A program made the translations under genes and the position numbers. Below the pieces are notes generated by a model. That model had not been told where the DNA came from. It did not search any database and saw only the letters and a list, made by a program, of their open reading frames with translations. This document shows positions 18,334 to 26,822 of a stretch of DNA of 64,000 nucleotides, piece by piece; the first letter of the stretch is position 1; each line of letters starts with the position of its first letter. This DNA comes from Lichenicoccus sp964247695 (lineage in GTDB: Bacteria; Pseudomonadota; Alphaproteobacteria; Acetobacterales; Acetobacteraceae): NCBI GenBank assembly GCA_964247695.1, contig CAXTVI010000013.1:28232-92231 (forward strand). Direction: 5' to 3'.

Positions 18334-19418
18334 TGTCGATCTCCTCTCAGGCGGCCAGTCTCGGCCCGGAGGACACGACGGAAATCCCGGCGACGACCAG
18401 CGAGCGCGACATGCCCGGGCATCCGGGCTGGACCGGCCCGACCTATTACGGGCGTTCGCAGCTCAAGGCCTCGCCGTTCAACGAGTGGGTCGTGGGCGGC
18501 TACATCTTCCTGGCCGGGCTGTCCGGCACCGCCATGATGCTGTCCGCCATCGCCGACATCGTGCGGCCGGGCGCGGCCCGGACCATCGTTCGCAACGGAC
18601 GCTATTTGTCGCTGCTGGCTCCGGTGCTGGGCTCGCCGCTGCTGATCTGGGACCTGCACACGCCGCAGCGCTTCTACAACATGCTGCGCATCGCCAAGCA
18701 TACCTCGCCGATGTCGATCGGCACCTGGATCCTGACGGCCTTCACGGGGTTCGCAGGCGCGAGTGCGGCGAGCGAGCTGCTGTCCGGCCGCTGGCCGTGG
18801 CTGCAACGCGCCGCCTGGCTTGCGCAGGTGCCCGCGGCACTGACCGGCTCCGGGCTCGGCTCATACACCGCCACCCTGCTCGCGGCCACCAGCACGCCGT
18901 TCTGGGCCGCGGCACCGCGCATGCTGGCCGTGCGCTTCGCGGCCAGCTCGATCGCGAGCGGTGCCGCCGTGCTGTCCCTGCTGGAGCCCGACCACCACAT
19001 GCGCCGTCGGCTCGACGCCATCGCCACCGTGGCGCTGACCACGGAACTGGTCGCCGGCGTCGTGGCGGACCGCACCTACGAGCGCACCGGGGTCGCCGAC
19101 GCCCGCAAGAGCTTCTACGGGCGCTTGGAACGCATTGGCGTGACAGGCTTCGGCTGCGTGTTGCCGATCGGGCTGCACCTCGCCGGCCTGTTCGCCGACC
19201 GCCGCACCGCGCGCCCGCTCGGGGCGGTCGCGTCGGTGGCGACGCTCGCCGGCAGCCTGCTGTTCCGGGTCTCGCAGATCGGCATTGGCGACGAGTCCGC
19301 TCGCCGGCCCGACATCAGCTTCCGCTTCAGCCAGCCGGAGAACCTGCCCGACAAGCGGCAGGGCTACGCGATTCGCGAGAAGCTGCGGAAGCTGGCCTAC
19401 GCGCGCAACAAGCGATAG
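18333..19418 (+). CDS. NrfD/PsrC-type membrane subunit
   Basis: Polytopic quinone-interacting membrane subunit, 361 residues, with about eight hydrophobic segments; the NrfD-like opening (SPFNEWVVGGYIFLAGLSGTAMML, about 50-75) and SPMSIGTWIL (about 130) are visible. It should pass electrons from FdhB to the quinone pool, a heme-free alternative to the cytochrome b subunit FdnI. Its start overlaps the fdhB stop. It ends only six bases from the 3' end of the convergent tRNA-Sec gene. Confidence 0.88.
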   Translation: MSISSQAASLGPEDTTEIPATTSERDMPGHPGWTGPTYYGRSQLKASPFNEWVVGGYIFLAGLSGTAMMLSAIADIVRPGAARTIVRNGRYLSLLAPVLGSPLLIWDLHTPQRFYNMLRIAKHTSPMSIGTWILTAFTGFAGASAASELLSGRWPWLQRAAWLAQVPAALTGSGLGSYTATLLAATSTPFWAAAPRMLAVRFAASSIASGAAVLSLLEPDHHMRRRLDAIATVALTTELVAGVVADRTYERTGVADARKSFYGRLERIGVTGFGCVLPIGLHLAGLFADRRTARPLGAVASVATLAGSLLFRVSQIGIGDESARRPDISFRFSQPENLPDKRQGYAIREKLRKLAYARNKR

Positions 19419-19423
19419 GCCGC

Positions 19424-19516
19424 TGGCGGAGGCGGATGGGAATCGAACCCACCGCCCGTTCTTGACGGGCCGCTGGTTTTGAAGACCAGGAGGGCCACCA
19501 GACCCCAATCGCCTCC
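19424..19516 (-). tRNA. selC: tRNA-Sec (UCA)
   Basis: A 93-base tRNA with encoded CCA. The anticodon UCA is complementary to plus-strand 19480-19482 inside CUGGU-CUUCAAA-ACCAG. Selenocysteine-tRNA features are all seen: an extended acceptor (GGAGGCG pairing with CGCCUCC, discriminator G), a six-pair D stem with a four-base loop (GGGGUC-UGGU-GGCCCU), a long variable arm (GCCCGU-CAAGA-ACGGGC) and a normal T arm (GUGGG-UUCGAUU-CCCAU). The eighth acceptor pair is an A-C mismatch. It lies 21 bases after the selB stop on the same strand. Confidence 0.96.
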
Positions 19517-19537
19517 CCTGGCCTGGGCCTAACAGCT

Positions 19538-21424
19538 TTACCCGGTGCCTCCAAGCAGGCGCCGGTCGCCGACCCTGCGGGTGAACTGGATGGCATCCAG
19601 ATGCTCCAGCAGCGGCACGCTGAACTTGCGCGAGATGCCGAGGGCCAGGCCAGCGTCCTTGACCAGCAGTCCGTCGCCGGCTTGCAGCAGCGGGGTCAGT
19701 GTCCGCCGGGCCACCTCGATCGCGTCGCGATGGAACAGCACGTCCCGCTTCTGCACGCGGTCGCGCGCGCGCACCACGGTCCCCGCGCGCACGAGACGGT
19801 CGAGCATGCGACGCACCTGGATGTCGGTGGCCTCCGGCAGGTCCGGCGGCGTGAGGCCGCTACGTCGCAGCGCGTCCTCCAGCCGCTGGGCCAGCTGGTC
19901 CTCGCGCGTGGCGCGCTCGCGTTCCTGCGTCGGCCGCGCCACGCGCACGAGGCCGGCCTCGTGACACAACGCCCCGGCAGACACGAGGCGCGCCACCGCC
20001 TCGTCCAGCACCGCCGAACCCGCCGCCGGGACCAGCGCGCCTAGCCGTTCGCGCGACATCCCCACTGGATGCTCGGCTCCGCGCGCGCTCAGCAGTTGGG
20101 GCAGGGCGCCCATCAACTTCTCGAACACGACGCGTCCGACCACTCCCTCGCCACGCGTGCGGATCACGTCGAGGCCGGCAAGCGCCGGGGCTACCAGCGC
20201 CCGGCTTAGGCCGGCCAGCCTTGACAGCTCGGCCAGCGACAGGCCGGCGCCGCCCGCGCCCTCGATGGCCTCCAGCAGGACGCGGTTGCCGGTCGCGCCA
20301 GCCAGCGCCTGCAGCCGTTCGAGACTGCGCGGCGCGTGCCGGCGCAGCCGCCGCGCTTCCGGGTCGAGCACCATGCCGCCCGCCACGGTAGCGGCGGGTG
20401 ACGCGGTGCGCAGGATGAAGCGCTCTCGCGCCGGCACCGCGACCGGGCGGGCGCAGTGCAGTTGCGCCGGCGCCGTCCCGCCGGGCTCGAGCACCTCGCG
20501 GTCGAGTAGCCGGACCCGGGCCTCCACCTCGTCGGTGCCGTACAGCAGCTGCAGGCGCATCGTCGTCTGGATCGGCGGCGCGCCGGCGACGCTGGTGAGC
20601 TGCACCGAGAGCCAGCCGGAGGGCGGCAGCAGGCCGGGCTCGCACAGCGCCACGCCGCGCGGCACCTGGCCCGCTTCGATGCCACGCAGGTTGACCGCCA
20701 CCCGTTGCCCCGGCTCGGCCGACGGCACCGCATGGCCATGCACCTGCAGTGACCGGATGCGTACGCGCCGGCCGTCCGGCACCACCTCCAGGACGGTGCT
20801 GGCCTGCAACGATCCACGCCGCAGGGTTCCGGTCACCACGGTGCCGTGGCCTGCGATGGTGAAGGCGCGGTCGACCGGCAGGTAGGCGTACCCGCTGCCC
20901 GCATCGCGGCCCTCGTCCGCCAGCGTCATTCCGATTGCCTGCCGGACTGCCTCGAGACCGGTCCCGGTCACCGTCGAGGTCAGGATCGGCGACGTGATGC
21001 TCCGCAGCCCCGCCTTCGCCGCGAAGGCGGCAACAATGTCCGCGACCGAAGCCGCCTCGTTTGCCGATACCAGGTCGGTCTTGGTCAGCACGATCACCGC
21101 GCGCCGGAGCCCGAGCAGAACGGCGATGTCGACATGCTCCTCCGTCTGCGGCTTGATCCCCTCGTTTGCCGCCACCACCAGCAGGACCGCGTCGATCCCG
21201 GTGGCACCCGACACCATGGTGCGGACGAAGCGCTCGTGGCCCGGCATGTCGATGAAGTCGATCTCGTCGTCGCCCAGGGTCAGGTGCGCGAAGCCGAGCG
21301 CAATCGAGATGCCGCGGCGCCGCTCCTCCGGCAGCCGGTCGGTCTGCATGCCGGTCAGCGCGCGCACCAGGGCGGTCTTGCCGTGATCGACATGGCCGAT
21401 CACGCCCAGCAGCAGCCGTCTCAT
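19538..21424 (-). CDS. selB: Selenocysteine-specific elongation factor SelB
   Basis: GTPase that delivers Sec-tRNA to UGA codons marked by a SECIS. The 628 residues begin with the EF-Tu-like G domain: GHVDHGKTALVRAL (residues 10-23), the DMPGHE switch (near 59) and TKTD (near 112). Domains II and III follow, then the C-terminal winged-helix repeats that bind SECIS RNA (about 370-628). It starts ten bases after the selA stop and ends just before selC, making a selA-selB-selC unit. The partner SECIS is in fdhA. Confidence 0.96.
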   Translation of the reverse strand: MRRLLLGVIGHVDHGKTALVRALTGMQTDRLPEERRRGISIALGFAHLTLGDDEIDFIDMPGHERFVRTMVSGATGIDAVLLVVAANEGIKPQTEEHVDIAVLLGLRRAVIVLTKTDLVSANEAASVADIVAAFAAKAGLRSITSPILTSTVTGTGLEAVRQAIGMTLADEGRDAGSGYAYLPVDRAFTIAGHGTVVTGTLRRGSLQASTVLEVVPDGRRVRIRSLQVHGHAVPSAEPGQRVAVNLRGIEAGQVPRGVALCEPGLLPPSGWLSVQLTSVAGAPPIQTTMRLQLLYGTDEVEARVRLLDREVLEPGGTAPAQLHCARPVAVPARERFILRTASPAATVAGGMVLDPEARRLRRHAPRSLERLQALAGATGNRVLLEAIEGAGGAGLSLAELSRLAGLSRALVAPALAGLDVIRTRGEGVVGRVVFEKLMGALPQLLSARGAEHPVGMSRERLGALVPAAGSAVLDEAVARLVSAGALCHEAGLVRVARPTQERERATREDQLAQRLEDALRRSGLTPPDLPEATDIQVRRMLDRLVRAGTVVRARDRVQKRDVLFHRDAIEVARRTLTPLLQAGDGLLVKDAGLALGISRKFSVPLLEHLDAIQFTRRVGDRRLLGGTG

Positions 21425-21434
21425 ATCGGCAGGC

Positions 21435-22838
21435 TCATGCGAGCAGGCTGGCCAGGACGGCGGACGCGACCACCGGGATCTCGTCGTCGGTCACCGTCAG
21501 CATGTCGAGCAGCAGTCGTCCGGCGGACAACCGTCCGACCACCGCCGGATGGTGCAGGCGGAGCCGTGCGGCCAGCGTCTCGGCGGTCAGGGTCTCGGGC
21601 AGCAGCGCCACGGCTCGGCTCGGGATGACGGTGTCGGGCAGCGTGCCGCCGCCGGCATGGCCGGTGCTCGCCTCCCCGGTGGCGGCGATCGCGTCACCGA
21701 GCAGGTCGCAGAGTTTTTGTGCCCGCGCCTGCAGCGTCGCCTCGTCCTGGCCGAGCATGCGCAGCACCGGGACCTGCGCCGCCGCCGCGTCCGGGTTCCC
21801 GTAGAGCCGGAGCGTGGCCTCCAGCGCCGCCAGCGACATCTTGTCCAGCCGCACCGCACGCAGCAGCGGATGGCGGCGCAGCGGCGCCAGGGTGGCGGTG
21901 CGTCCGACCAGCATTCCGGCCTGCGGGCCACCCAGCAGCTTGTCGCCGCTGAACGCGACGATGTCGGCGCCGCTGGCCAGCGCCTCCTGCACGGTCGGCT
22001 CATGCGGGAGCGCGAACCGGCGCAGATCCAGCAGGGCGCCGCTGCCGAGATCCTGCATCAGCACGAGGCCATGCTGGTGCGCCAATGCCGAGAGCTCCGC
22101 CATCGATGCCTCGGCGGTGAAGCCGACGATGCGGTAGTTGCTCTGGTGCACCTTGAGCAGCATGCGGGTGCGCGGCGTGATGGCGTCGGCATAGTCGGCG
22201 ATCCGCGTCTTGTTGGTGGTGCCGACCTCGACCAGGCGCGCGCCGCCCTGGCGGATCACGTCGGGGATGCGGAAGCCGCCGCCGATCTCCACCAGCTCGC
22301 CACGCGAGACGATCACCTCGCCCTCCGGACCGCCAGCAAGTGCACTAAGCGCCAGCAGCACAGCGGCCGCCGCGTTGTTCACCGCAAGCCCGGCCTCGGC
22401 GCCAGTCAGCGCCGTCAGCAGCGGCTCGATGCCCTGGGTGCGCGATCCGCGGGTCCCGGCGGACAGATCGAATTCCAGGTTCGAGTAGCCGCGTGCGACC
22501 GAGACCACCGCCTGCACCGCCGCCTCGGCCAGTGGCGCGCGTCCCAGGTTGGTGTGCAGCACGATGCCGGTCGCGTTGATCGCGGGCCGCAGTCCCGGGC
22601 GTGCACGCTCCGCCAGCAGGCCGCACGCGCGCCCGAGCAGGTCCGCCGGCGAGGGCAACGGATGCGGGCTGGCGCCGAGCAGGTCCGCCCGTGCCTGGTC
22701 CAGCACGCGGCGCAGCGCCGTCACCAGCGCCGGCCGGCCGGATTGCAACTCAAGCGCCGCCGCCTCCGGCTGCTCCAGCAGTCGCTGCAGCTGGGGAAGG
22801 CCACGCACCCCGGCCTGCGCGTCGATGATCCTGTCCAG
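21435..22838 (-). CDS. selA: Selenocysteine synthase SelA
   Basis: PLP enzyme converting Ser-tRNA(Sec) to Sec-tRNA using selenophosphate. The PLP lysine is in FSGDKLLGGPQAG (Lys300 from the chosen start; Lys295 in E. coli). INATGIVLHTNLGRAP and VNNAAAAV are the family signatures. No ATG opens this frame near the conserved N-terminus. A CTG at 22838 follows AGGAGG by eight bases and gives 467 residues (E. coli 463); a GTG at 22808 is the alternative (457). An out-of-frame ATG abuts the AGGAGG. The function is certain; the start codon is not. The promoter must lie in the 75 bases shared with selD. Confidence 0.93.
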   Translation of the reverse strand: MDRIIDAQAGVRGLPQLQRLLEQPEAAALELQSGRPALVTALRRVLDQARADLLGASPHPLPSPADLLGRACGLLAERARPGLRPAINATGIVLHTNLGRAPLAEAAVQAVVSVARGYSNLEFDLSAGTRGSRTQGIEPLLTALTGAEAGLAVNNAAAAVLLALSALAGGPEGEVIVSRGELVEIGGGFRIPDVIRQGGARLVEVGTTNKTRIADYADAITPRTRMLLKVHQSNYRIVGFTAEASMAELSALAHQHGLVLMQDLGSGALLDLRRFALPHEPTVQEALASGADIVAFSGDKLLGGPQAGMLVGRTATLAPLRRHPLLRAVRLDKMSLAALEATLRLYGNPDAAAAQVPVLRMLGQDEATLQARAQKLCDLLGDAIAATGEASTGHAGGGTLPDTVIPSRAVALLPETLTAETLAARLRLHHPAVVGRLSAGRLLLDMLTVTDDEIPVVASAVLASLLA

Positions 22839-22913
22839 CCCTGCATCCTCCTGGTCTGTGCCGCGCTCCAGTCCTAGATGAGCGCGCGGAAGCGTCAACG
22901 CGAGGAATGCGGA

Positions 22914-23960
22914 ATGAACGACATCGATGTTCGCCTGACCTCGCTGGCGCATGGCGGCGGCTGCGGCTGCAAGCTTGCGCCTTCGGTGCTGCAGCAGATC
23001 CTCGCCGACATGCCGCTCGCCGGGCCGTTCGCGAACCTGCTGGTCGGCACCGAGACCGGCGACGATGCCGCGGTGTATCGCCTGAACGACACCCAGGCGC
23101 TGGTCGCCACCACGGATTTCTTCATGCCGGTGGTGGACGATCCGGAGATGTTCGGCCGCATCGCCGCGACCAATGCGCTGTCCGACATCTACGCCATGGG
23201 CGGCACGCCGATCATGGCGCTCGCCCTTGTCGGCATGCCCCTCGGGAAAATCAGCATCGAGGCGGTGCGCCGCATCGTCGCAGGCGGTGCCGCGACCTGC
23301 GCCGAAGCCGGCATCCCGGTCGCCGGCGGCCACTCGATCGACAGTCCGGAGCCGATCTACGGCCTGGTGGCGCTTGGCCTGGTGCATCCTGACCGGCTGA
23401 TGCGCAACAGCAGCGCGCGCACCGGCGACCGGCTGATCCTGACCAAGGGCCTCGGTATCGGCATCTACAGCGCCGCCCTCAAGCAGGGCCGGCTCGAGGC
23501 CGACGGCTACGACGCGATGATCGCGTCTGCGACGCAGCTCAACGATGTCGGCACGGCACTGGCCACGCAACCTGGCGTGCATGCCATGACGGATATCACC
23601 GGTTTCGGGCTGCTGGGCCATGCGCTGGAGCTGTGCCGTGGTTCGGGGCTGGCTGCGACGCTGCGGATCGCGGACGTGCCGCTGCTGCACGGCGTCGCCG
23701 GGCTGGCGCGGGACGGGGTCAGGACCGGGGCGGGGTCGCGCAACTGGGCGAGCTATGGGGACGACGTCCGCCTGCAGCCGGATGTCGAGGACTGGCAGAA
23801 GGATGTGCTGTGCGACCCGCAGACCAGCGGCGGCCTGCTACTCGCGGTTGCCGCCGATGCGGTGGACGGGGTGCTGGCGCTGCTGCGCGAGCGGAACTAC
23901 CGGTCGGCAGGCGTGATCGGCGAAGTCGCGGCGGGCTCGCCTTCCATCACCGTTGCGTAG
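22914..23960 (+). CDS. selD: Selenide, water dikinase (selenophosphate synthetase)
   Basis: Makes selenophosphate, the selenium donor for SelA. The 348 residues carry the catalytic loop LAHGGGCGCK with Cys17 and Lys20 at the E. coli numbering; it is a Cys, not a Sec, form. TGDDAAVYRL, ATTDFFMPVVDDP and the late DPQTSGGLL motif are conserved. The ATG at 22914 is preceded by GAGGA. It is divergent from selA, so all selenocysteine genes sit next to the only visible selenoprotein. Confidence 0.96.
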   Translation: MNDIDVRLTSLAHGGGCGCKLAPSVLQQILADMPLAGPFANLLVGTETGDDAAVYRLNDTQALVATTDFFMPVVDDPEMFGRIAATNALSDIYAMGGTPIMALALVGMPLGKISIEAVRRIVAGGAATCAEAGIPVAGGHSIDSPEPIYGLVALGLVHPDRLMRNSSARTGDRLILTKGLGIGIYSAALKQGRLEADGYDAMIASATQLNDVGTALATQPGVHAMTDITGFGLLGHALELCRGSGLAATLRIADVPLLHGVAGLARDGVRTGAGSRNWASYGDDVRLQPDVEDWQKDVLCDPQTSGGLLLAVAADAVDGVLALLRERNYRSAGVIGEVAAGSPSITVA

Positions 23961-23966
23961 TCTCCG

Positions 23967-24800
23967 TCAGCCCATCACCAGCCCCTCGATGTCGTGCTTC
24001 TGGGTGATCGGCACGAGCTGGTCGACGATGCGGCAGACGAGGTGCTCGCGCAGCTTGGCCGGCAGCGCCTCGTAGAAGCCGCGGGTCACCATCATGTCGT
24101 GCAGCGCGGCATGCCCGGCGCCGGGCGCGTCGAAGCCGAGCACCAGCACCGGGCGCGCGACCGGCGACGGATGCGCGGTGCCGCGATGCACGGTGAGCGC
24201 CGAGCGGCAGGAGATGTCGCCCCTCTGCGGGAACTTGCGCACGCCGCGTTCCGCGAAGCGCTCCCAGCTGGCCTCCGGGGGGAACATCTCGTGCGCCCAG
24301 TCGCGGCCATCGTCCCACTGGGTACCCGGCGCGATCTCGAACGGTCCCATGTCGGGCGTGACATCGACCCCGGTGACGTTGAACGCCAGCGACGTGATCC
24401 GGTGCCCGGCATAGCTGTCGGGCGGCGAGGGGAAGTCGCGATGCCAAGGCTGGTTCTTCGCACCCTGGAACGGCGTGTCGAAGCCGACCTCGACGATCTG
24501 GTACTGCGGCCCCAGCACCGCCTCGGCCATGCCCGTGATCCAAGGATGGGTCGCGAGATCGACGAAGCCGCTCAGCGCCTCGGGATGCAGCTCGACATAC
24601 CAGCGTCGCGGTCCGCGGCCGACTGCGCCGCCGGGTCGCTGGATCGCCTCCCAGAACGCCGTCATCATGTCGTCGTGCAGCCGGTCGACCCACTCCCGGG
24701 ACAGGCCTTCCTTGAGCCCGACGACACCGTCGCGCTGCAGGGTGGCGGCATCCTGTGCGAAGTCGAATCCTGGACCCTGTGCGGATGCGGTGGATGCCAT
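23967..24800 (-). CDS. Phytanoyl-CoA dioxygenase (PhyH) family protein
   Basis: Fe(II)/2-oxoglutarate-dependent oxygenase, 277 residues. The facial triad is His120 and Asp122 (WHRDF) with a distal His near 205 or 210 (VHRGTAHPS), and an Arg near 217 is available for 2-oxoglutarate. A GGGAGAG purine tract lies upstream of the ATG at 24800. It follows the GntR regulator by 29 bases on the same strand, so it is probably its co-transcribed partner. The divergent sugar ABC transporter suggests the substrate may be a carbohydrate-linked or small hydroxylatable compound; this is inference. Confidence 0.85.
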   Translation of the reverse strand: MASTASAQGPGFDFAQDAATLQRDGVVGLKEGLSREWVDRLHDDMMTAFWEAIQRPGGAVGRGPRRWYVELHPEALSGFVDLATHPWITGMAEAVLGPQYQIVEVGFDTPFQGAKNQPWHRDFPSPPDSYAGHRITSLAFNVTGVDVTPDMGPFEIAPGTQWDDGRDWAHEMFPPEASWERFAERGVRKFPQRGDISCRSALTVHRGTAHPSPVARPVLVLGFDAPGAGHAALHDMMVTRGFYEALPAKLREHLVCRIVDQLVPITQKHDIEGLVMG

Positions 24801-24829
24801 GCCGTCTCTCCCTGTCAGCCGGGCCGGTG

Positions 24830-25648
24830 TCAGCCGGCTTTGTCGCTCGCCTGGACGACCCGCGCCAGGGCCTGTCGTGCATCCTCTCCGGCGCTCTCCA
24901 GCAGCGCACGCATACGCGATGCTGCCCGGTCCGCATCGCCATCGCGTATGGCGGCCAGCACGGCCTCGTGCTGGGCCAGCGACAGCTCCGGCGCCGAGGC
25001 ATGCGAGCGCCAGTTGAGGCGGAAGGCGGCCGTCAGCGAGGAGCCGATCACGGCGCCGAAGGAGGAGAGGAACAGATTGTCCGCGGCCGCAAGGATCGCG
25101 ACATGGAAGCGCAGGTCCGCCGCCACCGTCTCGGTCACCTCGTCCGGATCCGCATCCAGTGTGCTGCCCGGGTGCGTCGCCGCCTGGGCCCGGCACATCT
25201 GCAAGTAGGCTGCGGCGATGGCGGCGATCTCGGCCTGCCCGCCGCGCCGGGCGGCCAATGCGGCGGCGGCGGGTTCGACCACCATGCGGGCCTCGAACAG
25301 CCGGCTGACATAGGCGTCGCTCGGCTCCTGCTCGAGGTGCCAGGCCAGCACCTGGGCATCGAGCATGTTCCAGTCGGCGCGCGGGCGCACCTGGGTGCCG
25401 ACCTTGCGCCGCCCTGCGATCATGCCGCGGGCTCCGAGCAGCCGGAAGCCCTCGCGCAGCGCCGGGCGCGACACGCCGAGGGCCCCGCAGAGATCATGCT
25501 CCGTCGGCAGCAGGGCACCCGGCGGGTAGAGGCCGGTAACGATCCGCCGCCCGATCGCATAAGCGACATGCTCGCTGACATCGCGCCTGCGGGCCCGTTC
25601 GCCCGTCCAGGCCGGGCGCGAACCCGGGGCTGGCCTTTTGTCTGACAT
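24830..25648 (-). CDS. GntR/FadR-type transcriptional regulator
   Basis: DNA-binding repressor of the FadR (FCD) group, 272 residues. The N-terminal winged HTH spans about residues 25-90 (YPPGALLPTEHDLCGALGVSRPALREGFRLLGARGMI), and the C-terminal FCD domain has FEARMVVEP, ADLRFHVAIL and LAQHEAVL, which carry the acid/His metal ligands. FCD regulators bind small acids or sugar acids. It is divergent from the sugar ABC operon at 25746 and upstream of the PhyH gene. An inverted repeat at 25648-25660 touches its start codon. Confidence 0.9.
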   Translation of the reverse strand: MSDKRPAPGSRPAWTGERARRRDVSEHVAYAIGRRIVTGLYPPGALLPTEHDLCGALGVSRPALREGFRLLGARGMIAGRRKVGTQVRPRADWNMLDAQVLAWHLEQEPSDAYVSRLFEARMVVEPAAAALAARRGGQAEIAAIAAAYLQMCRAQAATHPGSTLDADPDEVTETVAADLRFHVAILAAADNLFLSSFGAVIGSSLTAAFRLNWRSHASAPELSLAQHEAVLAAIRDGDADRAASRMRALLESAGEDARQALARVVQASDKAG

Positions 25649-25660
25649 AAGCTAGACTTA
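25648..25660. promoter_or_regulatory. Candidate GntR operator
   Basis: TAAG-CTAGA-CTTA is an inverted repeat with 4-base arms in the divergent region, starting at the GntR start codon and 86 bases before the ABC binding-protein start. Its position suits auto-regulation and control of the transporter. The arms are short, so this is weak. Confidence 0.3.
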
Positions 25661-25745
25661 GCCTCGGGAGGCGGTGGTTCACCAGGGCCTCGACGACATG
25701 CGGACGCGCCGGATCAAGGCGCGCCGCCCAGGGAGCACGACGATC

Positions 25746-26798
25746 ATGACAATTTCCCAATCCCGGTTCCGGTTCGGCAGCCTGATGGCGGCCACCGCCT
25801 TGACGTGCGCGCTGGCAGGCCCGGCGGTAGCCCAGGCGACCGCCTCGGCCGGCGAGCAGGTTGTCGGCAGCACCTCGTCCGCGACCTGCACCAACCCGGC
25901 GGGCAGTCACGCATCGCTTGCCGGCATGGTGGTCGGTTTCTCGCAGTCGGAGAACGAGCAGAACCCGTTCCGCGCGGCGGAGACCAATTCCGTCAAGGCT
26001 GCGGCAAAGAAGGCCGGCGTGGCGCGCCTGCTCTACACCAACGCCAATGACGACCAGGCCAAGCAGGTCGCCGACATCGAGAGCATGATCAGCCAGGGTG
26101 CCAAGGCGATCATCGTGGCGCCGCTGAACGCGACCGGCCTGCAGCCGGCGCTGGAGCAGGCGGCCGCCAAGAACATTCCGGTGGTAACCATCGACCGCGC
26201 CACCGCCGGCACGCCGTGCCGCGATTTTATTACCAATATCGGATCGAATTTCTACATCCAGGGCCAGCGCTCGGCGGATGCATTGGCGCGGGCGACCGAT
26301 GGCAAGGCCGAGATCCTCGAGATCCAGGGCGCCTACGGCAATGCGGTCGAGACGCAGCGCACCACCGGATTCGCCGACGGCCTGAAGCAGCATCCGGGCA
26401 TGCACCTGCTCGCGGCGCAGACCGGCAACTGGTCGGCGACCGACGCTCAGCGCGTGATGGAGCAGATGCTGCTGGCGCATCCCAACGCCAACGCGATGTA
26501 TTCCCATGCCGACGTGATGACGCTCGGCGCGATGCGCGCGATCCAGCAGAGCGGCAAGCAGCCGGGGCATGACATCGCCATCGTTTCGATCGATGGCACC
26601 AAGGCGCTGGTGCAGGCGATCGTGGCCGGAAAGGCGCAGGCGGATGTCGAGACCAACCCGCGCTTCGGGCCGCTGTCGTTCAAGGCGTTGGCCGGCTGGT
26701 TCGCGGGCAAGCCGGTCTCCCAGAAGCTGATCATGACGGACGCGCTCTATGACAGCGCGAGCGCCCCGATCGCGCTCAAGAAGGGTGCGCCGTACTAG
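25746..26798 (+). CDS. Sugar ABC transporter binding protein (YtfQ-like)
   Basis: Periplasmic sugar-binding protein (PBP1/RbsB-XylF fold), 350 residues with an N-terminal signal peptide (about residues 1-29, ending AVAQA). The mature part opens with VGFSQSENEQNPFRAAETNSVK, strongly reminiscent of YtfQ, the galactofuranose binding protein. The start is the ATG at 25746, where the signal peptide begins; earlier in-frame starts add a charged extension. It heads a complete operon (binding protein, double ATPase, two permeases), the same composition as ytfQRT-yjfF. The sugar is inferred. Confidence 0.9.
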   Translation: MTISQSRFRFGSLMAATALTCALAGPAVAQATASAGEQVVGSTSSATCTNPAGSHASLAGMVVGFSQSENEQNPFRAAETNSVKAAAKKAGVARLLYTNANDDQAKQVADIESMISQGAKAIIVAPLNATGLQPALEQAAAKNIPVVTIDRATAGTPCRDFITNIGSNFYIQGQRSADALARATDGKAEILEIQGAYGNAVETQRTTGFADGLKQHPGMHLLAAQTGNWSATDAQRVMEQMLLAHPNANAMYSHADVMTLGAMRAIQQSGKQPGHDIAIVSIDGTKALVQAIVAGKAQADVETNPRFGPLSFKALAGWFAGKPVSQKLIMTDALYDSASAPIALKKGAPY

Positions 26799-26822
26799 AA
26801 CCGAGGCACGCGGGACCGGCCT

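Noticed and set aside
22878..22914. An earlier selD start at 22878
   Set aside because: It adds 12 residues ahead of the conserved N-terminus, and the ATG at 22914 has a good GAGGA; catalytic Cys then falls at 17.
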